Source of the DNA: Mesorhizobium erdmanii USDA 3471
Lineage (GTDB): Bacteria; Pseudomonadota; Alphaproteobacteria; Rhizobiales; Rhizobiaceae
Length of the DNA: 64,000 nucleotides
Assembly: GCF_000472705.1 (NCBI RefSeq)
Contig: NZ_KI421455.1
Location: 248,001-312,000, forward strand
Direction of reading: 5' to 3'
In this document: in pieces, positions 16,203 through 25,094 of the stretch
Layout of the letters: every line of letters begins with the position of its first letter
Position numbering within the stretch: the first letter of the stretch is position 1
The notes under the pieces: generated by a model
Databases searched by the model: none
Seen by the model: only the letters and a program-made list of their open reading frames with translations
Told to the model about the DNA's origin: nothing
Translations under genes and position numbers: made by a program

Positions 16203-17444
16203 CTATTGGAGAACCAGATCGGCTTGCAGGGCGCCGGCCGACTTGATGCCTTGCAGGATGGCAATGATGCCGTCCGGCTTGACGCCGAGGCGGTTGAGGC
16301 CGGAAACAAGGGTTTGCAGGTCGGGCCCGTCGAGCACCGCGACGCGGCCATTGGGCCGGCTGGCATCGATGGCGGTGAACGGTTCGACAGCGGTTTCGCC
16401 CTTGGAGAAGGGCTCGGGCTGCACGACGCGCGGCGCCTCCGTGATGCGCACGGTCAGCGTGCCGTGGCTTATGGCAACGCGCGAGATCTTGACGTCGTTG
16501 CCGATGACGATGGTGCCGGTGCGCTCGTCAATGACGACGCGGGCCGGCGTATCGGATTCGACCACCAGGTTCTCGATCTCGGCATAGAAGCGGGCGGCCG
16601 AAACGCCGTTCGGCCTTCTGATCTGCACGGTGCGAGAATCGCGCTCACCCGCCACGCGCATGCCGAAGCGCTGGCTGGTATAGTCGTTGATGGCATCGGC
16701 GATGCGGATGGCGGTCGAGAAATCGGGATTGCGCAATTGCAGCGTCAGCGTCGATTGATCATCGAATTCGGCCTTCACCGAGCGCTCGACAATAGCGCCG
16801 TTGGGGACGCGGCCGGCAGTCGGCACACCTTGTGTCAGCTGCTGGGCCTGGCCTTGGGCGATAAAGCCGGAGACGATGACGGCACCCTGGCCAACGGCGT
16901 AGATTTCGCCATCCGCCGCCTTCAGCGGCGTCATGATCAGCGTACCGCCGGCAAGCGAGGTGGCATCGCCCATCGAGGACACGTCGATGTCGATGCGAGC
17001 GCCCGACTGCACGTAGGGCGGCATGTTGGCGGTGACGATGACGGCGGCGACGTTCTTGGCGCGCGCACTGCCGCCTTCGGTGGCGATGCCGAGATTTTCA
17101 AGCATGGCGCGGATCGACTGTTCGGTGAACGGCGAATTGCGCAGGCTGTCACCCGAGCCGGCGAGGCCGATGACCAGGCCGTAGCCGACCAGCTGGTTGT
17201 CGCGCGAACTCTGCAGCTGGGCGATGTCCTTGATGCGCGAGGCGACCTGGCCAGGCGGCAGCGAGCTTGGCCCGGGCGAGACGCGGAACATGCGGGTTGT
17301 GGTGGCCGGATCATATTCCGGATCGTTGTCGACGCCGCCGTTCCTGGCGGCGAGCTCGCGCTTGGCCTTGGGTGTCAGGCCGTCGGCCAGCGCCGGCTGC
17401 AAGCCGAGCGTGGCCGCGAGAAGAAGGGCAAGCAGGCGCATCAT
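16203..17444 (-). CDS. flgI: Flagellar P-ring protein FlgI
   Basis: 413 residues from the ATG at 17444, which overlaps the flgA stop by ATGA; the longer frame upstream is the flgA shadow. FlgI polymerises into the periplasmic P ring. A signal peptide (MMRLLALLLAATLGLQPALA) is followed by an N-terminal insert of about 40 polar residues. The conserved body contains 'SRIKDIAQLQSSRDNQLVGY', 'GLAGSGDSLRNSPFTEQSI', 'VIVTANMPPYVQSGARIDID', 'SMGDATSLAGGTLIMTPLKA' and 'GTIVIGNDVKISRVAISHG'. It is slightly longer than the usual 365-375 residues because of the insert. Confidence 0.97.
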   Translation of the reverse strand: MMRLLALLLAATLGLQPALADGLTPKAKRELAARNGGVDNDPEYDPATTTRMFRVSPGPSSLPPGQVASRIKDIAQLQSSRDNQLVGYGLVIGLAGSGDSLRNSPFTEQSIRAMLENLGIATEGGSARAKNVAAVIVTANMPPYVQSGARIDIDVSSMGDATSLAGGTLIMTPLKAADGEIYAVGQGAVIVSGFIAQGQAQQLTQGVPTAGRVPNGAIVERSVKAEFDDQSTLTLQLRNPDFSTAIRIADAINDYTSQRFGMRVAGERDSRTVQIRRPNGVSAARFYAEIENLVVESDTPARVVIDERTGTIVIGNDVKISRVAISHGTLTVRITEAPRVVQPEPFSKGETAVEPFTAIDASRPNGRVAVLDGPDLQTLVSGLNRLGVKPDGIIAILQGIKSAGALQADLVLQ

Positions 17445-17980
17445 GAAGCGCTGACCTGGATGGTTCCGTCGGCCATCACCGTGCCGGAGAGGATCTTGCC
17501 GCTGTCGCTGTTGCGAACCTTGATGAAGTCGCCGGCCGCGCCTGGCTGCAAGGTCACGGCGGTGGCCGATATCGTCAGTCCGCCGGCGATGAAGAAGACC
17601 TGCACGGCAGCACCCTGTTCGACCAGCCATGCCTCGCGGATGGCCGTGGTTGGAATGTAGCGGCCAGGCAGCAGCGTGCGCTTGGCGATCTTGCCCTGGA
17701 GTTCTTCGACACGGGTCGCCATCGCATCGGGCTTGTGCTTGCCCGGGATGAGGGTCACCTGTTTCAGTGCGGCGAGTTCGATCGTCTCGCCGGGATAGAT
17801 GACGCGGTTGGGGATCAGCACGATCTCGCCGGTGGGTTGGGTGCTGGCGATCTCCGTTGCCGATTGATTGGCCGATTGATTTGTCGACTCCTGGGCGAAA
17901 GCCGGCACGCCGCCAGCCACCAGCGCAAGGATCAGCGCGGTGCGGCGGAATGCGGAGCAGGAGATCGCCATGGCCATCAT
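17441..17980 (-). CDS. flgA: Flagellar P-ring assembly chaperone FlgA
   Basis: 179 residues. FlgA is a periplasmic chaperone needed for P-ring formation. A signal peptide at the N-terminus (about 8-29, ending VPAFAQ) precedes a SAF domain ('PNRVIYPGETIELAALKQV', 'ELQGKIAKRTLLPGRYIPTT') and the C-terminal beta domain ('EQGAAVQVFFIAGGLTISAT', 'GAAGDFIKVRNSDSGKILSG'). It starts three bases after the flgG stop and overlaps flgI. Confidence 0.95.
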   Translation of the reverse strand: MMAMAISCSAFRRTALILALVAGGVPAFAQESTNQSANQSATEIASTQPTGEIVLIPNRVIYPGETIELAALKQVTLIPGKHKPDAMATRVEELQGKIAKRTLLPGRYIPTTAIREAWLVEQGAAVQVFFIAGGLTISATAVTLQPGAAGDFIKVRNSDSGKILSGTVMADGTIQVSAS

Positions 17981-17983
17981 CCC

Positions 17984-18772
17984 TTACCTGATATTCTTGG
18001 AGACGACCGAGGCCATGTCGTCGGCGGCCTGGATCACCTTGGAATTCATCTCATAGGCGCGCTGCGCGGAGATCAGCTCGGTGATTTCCTTGACCGGGTC
18101 GACGTTGGAGGCCTCGAGATAGCCTTGCTGGATGGTGGCGAAGCCGGGATCGCCGGGCACGCCGACATTGGCGGGGCCGGAGGCCGTCGTCTCCTGGAAC
18201 AGATTGTCGCCGAGCGGTGCGAGACCCGCCTCGTTGGCGAAGTTGGCGATCTGAAGCTGGCCGAGGGTCTGCAAGGCGGTCTGGCCGTCGATGCGGGCGA
18301 AGACCTGGCCGGTCTTGTTGACGATCACCTCGACCGCATCGGTCGGCACGGTGATGGCTGGAATGACATTGGCGCCATCCACCGTCACCAGCTGGCCGGT
18401 GGCGTTGGTGTTGAAGGCGCCGGCGCGGCTATAGAGCGTACCGCCATCGGCACCCTCGATCTGGAACCAGCCCCTGCCGGTCAGCGCCATGTCGAAGCTG
18501 TTGCCGGTGCTGGTCAGTTCGCCCTGTGTGTGCACGTTGCGCACCGCCGTCGTCTTGACGCCGAGGCCGATCGAAACGCCCTCCGGCACCAGCGAGGCGT
18601 TGGAGCGGTTGGGCACGCCTTGCGTGCGGTCGACCTGATAGAGCAGGTCGGAGAATTCGGCACGCGCCCGCTTGTAGCCGGTGGTGTTGATGTTGGCGAT
18701 GTTGTTGGCGATGACTTCCAGATTTGTCTGCTGGGCATTCATGCCGGTTGCGGCGATGGCAAGTGCTTTCAT
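17984..18772 (-). CDS. flgG: Flagellar distal rod protein FlgG
   Basis: 262 residues, the normal length for FlgG. Signatures are the N-terminal 'ATGMNAQQTNLEVIANNIAN' and 'TTGYKRARAEFSDLLYQ', the 'SFDMALTGRGWFQIEGADGG' core, and the C-terminal 'QGYLEASNVDPVKEITELIS' with 'AQRAYEMNSKVIQAADDMAS'. FlgG forms the distal rod between P/L rings and hook. It lies ten bases downstream of fliE and three bases before flgA. Confidence 0.98.
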   Translation of the reverse strand: MKALAIAATGMNAQQTNLEVIANNIANINTTGYKRARAEFSDLLYQVDRTQGVPNRSNASLVPEGVSIGLGVKTTAVRNVHTQGELTSTGNSFDMALTGRGWFQIEGADGGTLYSRAGAFNTNATGQLVTVDGANVIPAITVPTDAVEVIVNKTGQVFARIDGQTALQTLGQLQIANFANEAGLAPLGDNLFQETTASGPANVGVPGDPGFATIQQGYLEASNVDPVKEITELISAQRAYEMNSKVIQAADDMASVVSKNIR

Positions 18773-18782
18773 GGCCTACTCC

Positions 18783-19106
18783 TCAGATACCCATTCGACT
18801 GACTTCGAGATAGGCCGAAACGACCTTGTCGCGGATGGCGACGGCGGTCTGAAGCGCCTGCTGGGCGCTCATCACGGCATCGACGACCTGACGGGTGTCG
18901 GCATCGCCCTTGAGCGCCTGGAGCGACACCTGCTCGGCATTCTGCAGCGTGTTGACGGTCTTGGCGGCGGCCTGGCTTACCGCTTCGGCGAAGGAGGTGC
19001 CGAGGTTGCCTGACGTCGCCGGCGCGACACCGCCCTGCAGCAAGTCGGTCGCCGTATCGCCCAGCCCGGGCTTCAGGTTAAGCGCGCCGATGCCGTTCAC
19101 GATCAT
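18783..19106 (-). CDS. fliE: Flagellar hook-basal body complex protein FliE
   Basis: 107 residues. FliE links the MS ring to the proximal rod. The second half has the typical helices 'AVSQAAAKTVNTLQNAEQVS' and 'TRQVVDAVMSAQQALQTAVA', ending 'RDKVVSAYLEVSRMGI'. It overlaps the end of flgC by ATGA, giving the order flgB-flgC-fliE-flgG. Confidence 0.95.
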   Translation of the reverse strand: MIVNGIGALNLKPGLGDTATDLLQGGVAPATSGNLGTSFAEAVSQAAAKTVNTLQNAEQVSLQALKGDADTRQVVDAVMSAQQALQTAVAIRDKVVSAYLEVSRMGI

Positions 19107-19519
19107 TGGTTCCTCATCAGGTCGATGGTCATTGAAATGAGGTCGCGCGCCTGCTTCACGACTTGCAGGTTGGCCTCGTAGGAACGGTTGGCCTCGGTCA
19201 TGTCGGCCATTTCGATCAGCACGTTGACGTTGGGCATCTTGACGTAGCCCTTCTCGTCGGCGGCCTCGTTGCCGGGCTGGAACTCGATGGGAAAATCACT
19301 CGGATCGCGGTCGATCGAATTCACTTGGACCGTCGAGCTGCCGGAGGCCCGGTCAAGCTCGGAGACGAAGCTGATGGTCTTGCGGCGATACGGGTCGGCG
19401 CCGGGCGTGGTGCCGGTCGACTGGGCGTTGGCGAGGTTTTCCGAAACCACGCGCAGGCGCTCGGACTGGGCGCCGAGGCCGGATGCTGCGACTTTCAGGG
19501 CTGCGGTCAGCGCGTCCAT
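19103..19519 (-). CDS. flgC: Flagellar proximal rod protein FlgC
   Basis: 138 residues. FlgC is a proximal rod subunit with the motif 'AASGLGAQSERLRVVSENLA' followed by 'NAQSTGTTPGADPYRRKTI', and the C-terminal 'KGYVKMPNVNVLIEMADMTE' with 'ANRSYEANLQVVKQARDLI'. It lies two bases past flgB and overlaps fliE. Confidence 0.97.
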   Translation of the reverse strand: MDALTAALKVAASGLGAQSERLRVVSENLANAQSTGTTPGADPYRRKTISFVSELDRASGSSTVQVNSIDRDPSDFPIEFQPGNEAADEKGYVKMPNVNVLIEMADMTEANRSYEANLQVVKQARDLISMTIDLMRNQ

Positions 19520-19521
19520 GG

Positions 19522-19902
19522 TCAGCTCTTCACCGCCATCATCATCATCGAGTGGAATGCCTTGACGATCGCCGTGTTGAGTTCGAAGGAGCGGCGCACC
19601 TCGCCGGCCTTGAGAAGCTGGTCCTCAAGCACGACGGAGTTCTTGGACGGCATGACGACGCCGTCATCTTCCTGCGGCTTGATGGTGAAGCCGGCATTGG
19701 TGGCCGCGCTGCCGAGGTGGCCGGCCTCGGTGGTCTGCAGCGACACCGCGGTACGGTCGAGCACCTTTTCGAAAGGCTCGACATCGTTTGCCGTGTAGCC
19801 CGGCGTGTTGGCGTTGGCGATGTTGCCGGCGATCGCCGACTGGCGCACCGAAAGCCACTGCGCTTGCTTGGCGGCAAGATCGAAAAGGGAAACGGGCTCC
19901 AT
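19522..19902 (-). CDS. flgB: Flagellar proximal rod protein FlgB
   Basis: 126 residues from the ATG at 19902 (MEPVSLFDLA); the eight extra upstream codons in the open frame are not needed by the family. FlgB is a proximal rod subunit. Motifs are 'QAQWLSVRQSAIAGNIANAN' and 'TPGYTANDVEPFEKVL', and a C-terminal helix with 'DQLLKAGEVRRSFELNTAIV'. It starts the flgBC-fliE-flgG order. About 85 bases lie between it and the preceding membrane-protein gene. Confidence 0.96.
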   Translation of the reverse strand: MEPVSLFDLAAKQAQWLSVRQSAIAGNIANANTPGYTANDVEPFEKVLDRTAVSLQTTEAGHLGSAATNAGFTIKPQEDDGVVMPSKNSVVLEDQLLKAGEVRRSFELNTAIVKAFHSMMMMAVKS

Positions 19903-19988
19903 GGGAATCTCCGGGCATGTGCCCAAAGACTAGGCCGCCAGTCTTGCGCGGACCTTGCGGGCGCCCGCAAGGTCGTACCGCGACGGCC

Positions 19989-20825
19989 CTACCTGGAAAG
20001 CTGGATCACCTGGTTGGTGCTGGTCAGCATGACCCATTTGCCGTTGCGCTGTTCGATCGACGACACCGTGCTGGAGTCCGGCAGCGTCGAGCCGCGCTGG
20101 ACGATCCACAGGCCGGTGTCGTCCTCGATCATGGCGCGGCCGTTGGCGACATGGACCATGCGGAATTTCGCGACATCGGCGGGGAAGGGTTGGTCGCCGG
20201 GCGGCTGTGCCGGAGCGGCATCTTTAGGCACTGCTCCGGTGGCGAACAGGTCGATGCTGGTATTGGGAAGGTCCTTCGCCGTCAGCGGCGCGCTGCGCGA
20301 GGCGACCACGCCGCCACCCGCGCGTCCCGAATTGGTGCCCGTGCCGCCAAACTTGATCGCCTGGACGCCGAACTGCTCCTGGTTGAAGAAGATGTACCAG
20401 GGAAACAGTGCACAGATCAGGCCAAGCGTGACGCCGAGCGCGGCGATGACGAAGTCGCTGCGGCGGTCCGGCTTCTTGCTCAACTTTGGAAATTGCGGCT
20501 TTGGCGGTTGTGGCCATTCGGTGACGGGAAACAGGCCGTCGATCAGCGATTCGCGGCTTGCCTGCGTCATCTCGGCAGGATCGACGCGGGGAACCATGTG
20601 CGTGGCCGGCACGGCGGTCCGACCCAGAACAGGCTCTGATCTGGGTAGAGCCGGCTTGACCGCCCTGGCCAGAACAGCCGCGGTCTTGGCGGCCATGGCG
20701 CTGGCCGCCTTTGCCTTGGCGCCCCTCTCTTCCTCGGCTCGCGCTCGCTCGGCGGCGTTCGCCTCGGCGATCATCTCGTTCAGGATGCGCTCGGTATATT
20801 GGCGTTCAGTCTCCTGATTCGGCAT
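19989..20825 (-). CDS. Conserved flagellar-locus protein, single membrane helix
   Basis: 278 residues, function unknown. The first 90 residues are charged and Ala-rich, probably helical and cytoplasmic. One membrane segment is at about 127-146 ('FVIAALGVTLGLICALFPWY'). The remainder is presumably periplasmic, with a C-terminal domain ('FRMVHVANGRAMIEDDTGLW', 'VSSIEQRNGKWVMLTSTNQV') that looks like a small beta-fold. It overlaps the end of fliI by 20 bases and precedes flgB, the place of the unnamed orf between fliI and flgB in Sinorhizobium. A role next to the export ATPase or rod is inferred from position only. Confidence 0.85.
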   Translation of the reverse strand: MPNQETERQYTERILNEMIAEANAAERARAEEERGAKAKAASAMAAKTAAVLARAVKPALPRSEPVLGRTAVPATHMVPRVDPAEMTQASRESLIDGLFPVTEWPQPPKPQFPKLSKKPDRRSDFVIAALGVTLGLICALFPWYIFFNQEQFGVQAIKFGGTGTNSGRAGGGVVASRSAPLTAKDLPNTSIDLFATGAVPKDAAPAQPPGDQPFPADVAKFRMVHVANGRAMIEDDTGLWIVQRGSTLPDSSTVSSIEQRNGKWVMLTSTNQVIQLSR

Positions 20826-22206
20826 TCAGCTTTCCCTTGAGATGGCGGGCGAGATCGGAGAACGGATCGGCCGACGGGCGGTCCCTGGGCGATTGCGTCA
20901 GCGCCTCGTAGATCAGCGGCACCTGGCGCACGGCGATGTCGAGCTCGGCGTCGACGCCGCCCTGATAGGCGCCGAGCAGGCGGATGTCGCGCGTGTCCTC
21001 GAAGCGGGAGATCATCGACTTCAGCCGTGTCACCAAGGCGCGCTGTTCGGCGCTCCAGGCCTTGCCTGCCAGGCGCGATATGGATGACAGAGGATTGACC
21101 GGCGGATAGCGGCCCTGTTCGGCGATCGCGCGGTCGAGCACGACATGGCCGTCGAGGATACCGCGCACGGAATCGGCGACCGGATCGTTGTGATCATCGC
21201 CGTCGACCAGCACCGAAATGATCGCGGTGATCGAGCCCTTTCCCTCCGCGCCAGGCCCCGCGCGCTCGAGCAGCTTGGGCAGTTCGGTGAAAACCGAGGC
21301 GGGATAGCCGCGGGCGACCGGCGGCTCGCCGGTTCCCGTCGCCACCTCGCGCAGCGCATGGGCGAAGCGGGTGATCGAATCCAGCACCAGCAACACACGC
21401 TGGCCCTGGTCGCGAAAGTGCTCGGCGACGCGCATGGCGGTGTCGGGCGCGCGGCGGCGCATCATGGCGCTCTCGTCGCTGGTGGCGACGACAGCCACGG
21501 TCTTGGCCATGCTGTCGCCGATCGTGTCCTCGAGGAATTCGCGGACTTCGCGGCCGCGTTCGCCGATCAGCGCCACGACGACGGTGTCGAACGCGTCGGC
21601 GCCGGCGAGCATGGCGAGGAGCGTCGATTTGCCGACGCCCGAACCCGCAAAGACACCCATGCGCTGGCCGAAGCAGAGCGGGGTGAAGATGTCGATGACC
21701 TTGACGCCGGTCATGAAGGCGGTGCCGACGCGCTGCCGTGCCATGGCACCGGGCGTGGTGACGCCATCCGAGAGGTCGTCGCCCCTGATCAACGGCGGAC
21801 CGCCATCGATCGCCCGCGTGAGCGCGTCGATGGTACGGCCGCGCCATGAGCCGTGCGGCGCCACGGCGAGCGGTCCCCTGCGGAACACCGCATCGCCGAT
21901 GCCGGCATCGGCACTGCGCTCGAAGGGCGCGACGACAACCTCGTCGCGGCTGATCTTGACGATCTCGCCGCGGCGTGCGCCGGCCTGGCCGCGCTGCTCG
22001 ACGATGTCGCCCAGCCTGGCGAAATCGGAAAGGCCGCGCACCTTGTAGTGGGTGGGCGTGACTTCGGTGACGAGGCCGCCACGCTTGACCAGCCCGTCGC
22101 CGTTGCCGAAACGCCGGATGACCCGTTCCAACGCCGCCAGCCGATCCTCCGGCGCCGGCTGGACCTGTCTTTCGGGTGCGCGGATGGAGGGCTGGCCTGA
22201 TGTCAT
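20806..22206 (-). CDS. fliI: Flagellum-specific export ATPase FliI
   Basis: 466 residues. FliI is the hexameric ATPase that feeds substrates to the flagellar export gate. Walker A is GSGVGKST (about 188-195) and Walker B is VLLVLDSITR with Asp near 276. Between them lies 'ALIGERGREVREFLEDTIG', and the type III ATPase motif 'ARGYPASVFTELPKLLERAG' follows. The N-terminal beta-barrel has a linker longer than in Salmonella. The gene lies one base after the flgF stop and overlaps the next gene by 20 bases. FliJ is not recognisable nearby. Confidence 0.98.
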   Translation of the reverse strand: MTSGQPSIRAPERQVQPAPEDRLAALERVIRRFGNGDGLVKRGGLVTEVTPTHYKVRGLSDFARLGDIVEQRGQAGARRGEIVKISRDEVVVAPFERSADAGIGDAVFRRGPLAVAPHGSWRGRTIDALTRAIDGGPPLIRGDDLSDGVTTPGAMARQRVGTAFMTGVKVIDIFTPLCFGQRMGVFAGSGVGKSTLLAMLAGADAFDTVVVALIGERGREVREFLEDTIGDSMAKTVAVVATSDESAMMRRRAPDTAMRVAEHFRDQGQRVLLVLDSITRFAHALREVATGTGEPPVARGYPASVFTELPKLLERAGPGAEGKGSITAIISVLVDGDDHNDPVADSVRGILDGHVVLDRAIAEQGRYPPVNPLSSISRLAGKAWSAEQRALVTRLKSMISRFEDTRDIRLLGAYQGGVDAELDIAVRQVPLIYEALTQSPRDRPSADPFSDLARHLKGKLNAESGD

Positions 22207-22207
22207 A

Positions 22208-22933
22208 CTACGACTTCGAGCCGAGCGTCTTGATCGCCTCGTCAGTGGATGAATCGGTTTGGCGCATTAGGGCAGCTGTGTTCTCGAAGGCGCGCTGGAC
22301 CATGATCAGCCGCGTCATCTCCATCACCGGATTGACGTTGGATTCCTCCACGAAACCCTGGGCGATACCGACATCGGAGCGATCGGTGACCGGCTCAGGG
22401 GTGCGCGAAGGCACGATGCCGGAATTGCCGTAGCGCACGAAATTCTCGCCCGGGTCGAAATTGTAGAGGCCGATCGAGCCGACAAGCTGGTCGTTCTGGC
22501 GCAGCGAGCCGTCGGCGCCGGCCTTGGGCGGGCCGTTGCGGGGATCGAGCTGGATCGGTGCGCCGCCGGCATCGAGCACCGGATGGCCTTCGAGCGACAT
22601 CAGCTCGCCATTCTCGTTCATGGAGAAGCGGCCGTCGCGGGTCATGACGGTGCCGGCCGGCGTATCGATGGCGAACCAGGCATCGCCCTGGATGGCGAAA
22701 TCGAACGGGTTGCCGGTCTCGCTCAGGGAACCATGGGCGCCCGAAAGATAGGTCTTGCCCGACGAGGCGAAGGACACCGATTTCTGCCCGGTGCCCGACA
22801 CCACGTCCTCGAATTTCACACCGGTGGCGCGAAAGCCGACGGTGTTGGCGTTGGCGACATTGTCGGCGATCGTGTCGAGCCGGCGCTCGAGCGCCATCTG
22901 CGCGGAAAGGGCGACGTAGAGGCTGTCCTGCAT
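22208..22933 (-). CDS. flgF: Flagellar proximal rod protein FlgF
   Basis: 241 residues. A rod subunit related to FlgG but shorter. Motifs are 'LSAQMALERRLDTIADNVAN', 'ANTVGFRATGVKFEDVV', 'PFDFAIQGDAWFAIDTPAGT' and the C-terminal 'QGFVEESNVNPVMEMTRLIM' with 'VQRAFENTAALMRQTDSSTD'. It lies two bases past the DUF1217 gene and one base before fliI, so the three are probably co-transcribed. Confidence 0.97.
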   Translation of the reverse strand: MQDSLYVALSAQMALERRLDTIADNVANANTVGFRATGVKFEDVVSGTGQKSVSFASSGKTYLSGAHGSLSETGNPFDFAIQGDAWFAIDTPAGTVMTRDGRFSMNENGELMSLEGHPVLDAGGAPIQLDPRNGPPKAGADGSLRQNDQLVGSIGLYNFDPGENFVRYGNSGIVPSRTPEPVTDRSDVGIAQGFVEESNVNPVMEMTRLIMVQRAFENTAALMRQTDSSTDEAIKTLGSKS

Positions 22934-22935
22934 GA

Positions 22936-24063
22936 TTAGAACTTCAACTTCTGCATGGCCATCATCAGGTCGGTGGAAATGCCCGACGTGACCGGCTGGG
23001 CGAATAGCACGCTGACGGACGACACGGCCGGAGAGGTTGGATTGTTGATCTCGTACATGCTGGTGAAGCGGGTCAGGAACTTGGTGAGTTTCGCGGGATC
23101 GGTGAAATCCGTGAGGTCGAGCTTCTGCTCGAACAACTGCGCCTGCTTGTCGATGTCGGCCGTGGCGAAGGAATCCGGGAGCCCCAGCGCGGTGCGCACG
23201 ACGCTGGCAAGGGCGGTGTCGGCCAGCACGTCGTACCAGCTGGTGATGTCGGGCGCCTTGCGCTGGAAATAGAGCGCCAGCCGAACACCTTCGTTGGTTT
23301 GGCCGGCGTCCTCTTCCAGTGTCTGGCGCAGATATTTGTCAACCGTCGGCTGCTGCGCCGGATTGATGGTGGTGGCGTTCTCGCCATTGGCTTGGAAATT
23401 GAAGGCCAAAGCCAAGCCTGCGTAAGCCGGGTTCGTCTGCGTGTTGGCGACGCTGCCAGGGTCGCTGACCTTACTTTGCAGGACCTGCTTGATCAGGTCC
23501 TTGTCCTCGGTCGCCGAGTCGAGACCGTATGCGGCCAGGGCATAGGTGTAGAGCCGGCTGTTCGACATCAGGTCGTCGACGGACTTCACCTTGGTGATGT
23601 TGGCGAGGTAGTAGGTCGTCTCGCCCTTCACATAGTCGGAGTTCGGATCGAGGCCGGCGATCTGCGCCTGCGTGGCGTAATTCTTCGTCACCAGTTGCTG
23701 GGCGCTGTTATAGATGGTCGCATCGGGGCCATTGGCGGCGAAGTTGAAGGCGCTCACGAATTGGGCGTAGCGCTTGTCGGTCAGCTTGTTGGCGAAACTG
23801 TTGGGATCGGTGACGCCTTCCTTAAGCGCCTTGACCATGAAGGCCTTGGCATAGTCCATGTCCCCCAGCCCGAACGCCTTCATGGCATATTTGAACAGCC
23901 GGTCGTTGTTGACGAAATCGTCGATCGATTTCACCTTGGTGATGTTGGCGAGATAATACTGGGTGTCGCGATCGACCGTCGGCTGTTGCTCGATCCGGTC
24001 GATCGACTTGTTGATGTCTTTGGCGATCAATTGGTAGCTGGTAAAGGTATTGAGCAACGTCAT
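22936..24063 (-). CDS. DUF1217 family flagellar-locus protein with repeats
   Basis: 375 residues. This matches DUF1217, a family confined to alphaproteobacterial flagellar loci; its function is unknown to me. A module of about 110 residues repeats: 'YYLANITKVKSIDDFVNNDR' (about 37-56) and 'YYLANITKVKSVDDLMSNSR' (about 151-170), each followed by a Leu/Tyr helix and an 'AFNF' end. A third, diverged copy begins near 255. There is no signal peptide or membrane segment. The acidic, alpha-helical, Ser/Thr/Asn-rich make-up recalls exported axial proteins. It is the first gene of the minus-strand flgF run. Confidence 0.88.
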   Translation of the reverse strand: MTLLNTFTSYQLIAKDINKSIDRIEQQPTVDRDTQYYLANITKVKSIDDFVNNDRLFKYAMKAFGLGDMDYAKAFMVKALKEGVTDPNSFANKLTDKRYAQFVSAFNFAANGPDATIYNSAQQLVTKNYATQAQIAGLDPNSDYVKGETTYYLANITKVKSVDDLMSNSRLYTYALAAYGLDSATEDKDLIKQVLQSKVSDPGSVANTQTNPAYAGLALAFNFQANGENATTINPAQQPTVDKYLRQTLEEDAGQTNEGVRLALYFQRKAPDITSWYDVLADTALASVVRTALGLPDSFATADIDKQAQLFEQKLDLTDFTDPAKLTKFLTRFTSMYEINNPTSPAVSSVSVLFAQPVTSGISTDLMMAMQKLKF

Positions 24064-24218
24064 GCCTCCGGCCGAAGCTTAATATCGCGACAATAACCTG
24101 ACATCCTTGCGCGAAACTGAATCGCCGACATTCGGGTCCAAGGCAGCCCGGATTCAAGCCTCACACAAGGCACGGGGACTATCCCTTTCAACTGACGTGA
24201 AATGCGGAAGGACATGCC
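24064..24218. promoter_or_regulatory. Divergent promoter region between the DUF1217/flgF run and motA
   Basis: 155 bases separate two divergent flagellar transcription units, so promoters for both must lie here or in the adjoining coding ends. No convincing -35/-10 pair or palindrome could be chosen by eye. VisNR or FtcR control is inferred from known regulation in related bacteria. Confidence 0.5.
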
Positions 24219-25094
24219 GTGGGCATTCTCATTGGACTTGTGGTGACGCTCGGCTGCGTCCTTGGCGGCTTCATGGCCATGGGCGGGCATCTGCATGTGC
24301 TGGTCCAGCCTTGGGAAGCCGTGGTCATCTGTGGCGCCGCACTGGGTACCTTCCTGGTCGCCAACCCGATGAAGACGGTGAAGGACACCGGCAGGGGCAT
24401 TCTCGAAGCCTTCAAGCAGGCGGTGCCGAAGGAACAGGATTATCTGGAAACGCTCGGCGTGCTGCACAGTCTGATGCGTGAACTGCGCTCGAAGTCGCGC
24501 AGCGAGGTCGAGGCGCATATCGACAATCCGGAAGAATCAGCCATCTTCCAGGCCTTTCCGACGGTACTGAAGAATCACGACCTGATGAGTTTCATCTGCG
24601 ACTACTGCCGCATCATCATCATCGGCAATGCCCGCTCGCACGAGATCGAGGCGCTGATGGACGAGGAAATCCAGACCATCAAATCCGACAAGATGAAGGC
24701 CTATCACGCACTGGTCGCGGTCGGCGACGGCCTGCCGGCGCTTGGCATCGTCGCCGCCGTGCTCGGCGTGGTCAAGGCGATGGGCGCGCTCGACCAGTCG
24801 CCGGAAATCCTCGGCGGCCTGATCGGCGCGGCCCTGGTCGGCACCTTCCTCGGCATCTTTTTGTCCTACGCCGTGGTCGGGCCCGTGGCCACCAAGATCA
24901 AAACGGTGCGCGAAAAGAAGAACCGCCTCTACATCATCGTCAAGCAGACGCTGCTCGCCTACATGAACGGCGCGCTGCCGCAGGTGGCGATCGAATTCGG
25001 CCGCAAGACCATCTCATCCTATGAACGGCCGACCATCGATGCCGTCGAACAGAGCACGATGAACACCGGCGGCGCCGAGAAGAAGGCCGCTTGA
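24219..25094 (+). CDS. motA: Flagellar stator protein MotA
   Basis: 291 residues with a GTG start (MGILIGLVVTLGCVLGGFMA) preceded by a GGAAGGA ribosome-binding site. MotA is the proton-channel stator subunit that touches FliG. Four membrane segments are visible (about 2-22, 34-54, 168-190, 205-225), with the cytoplasmic loop between helices 2 and 3. Conserved stretches include 'VGDGLPALGIVAAVLGVVKA' and 'GALDQSPEILGGLIGAALVG'. It is the first gene of motA-fliM-fliN-fliG-flhB. The motB partner is far away at 7314. Confidence 0.97.
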   Translation: MGILIGLVVTLGCVLGGFMAMGGHLHVLVQPWEAVVICGAALGTFLVANPMKTVKDTGRGILEAFKQAVPKEQDYLETLGVLHSLMRELRSKSRSEVEAHIDNPEESAIFQAFPTVLKNHDLMSFICDYCRIIIIGNARSHEIEALMDEEIQTIKSDKMKAYHALVAVGDGLPALGIVAAVLGVVKAMGALDQSPEILGGLIGAALVGTFLGIFLSYAVVGPVATKIKTVREKKNRLYIIVKQTLLAYMNGALPQVAIEFGRKTISSYERPTIDAVEQSTMNTGGAEKKAA

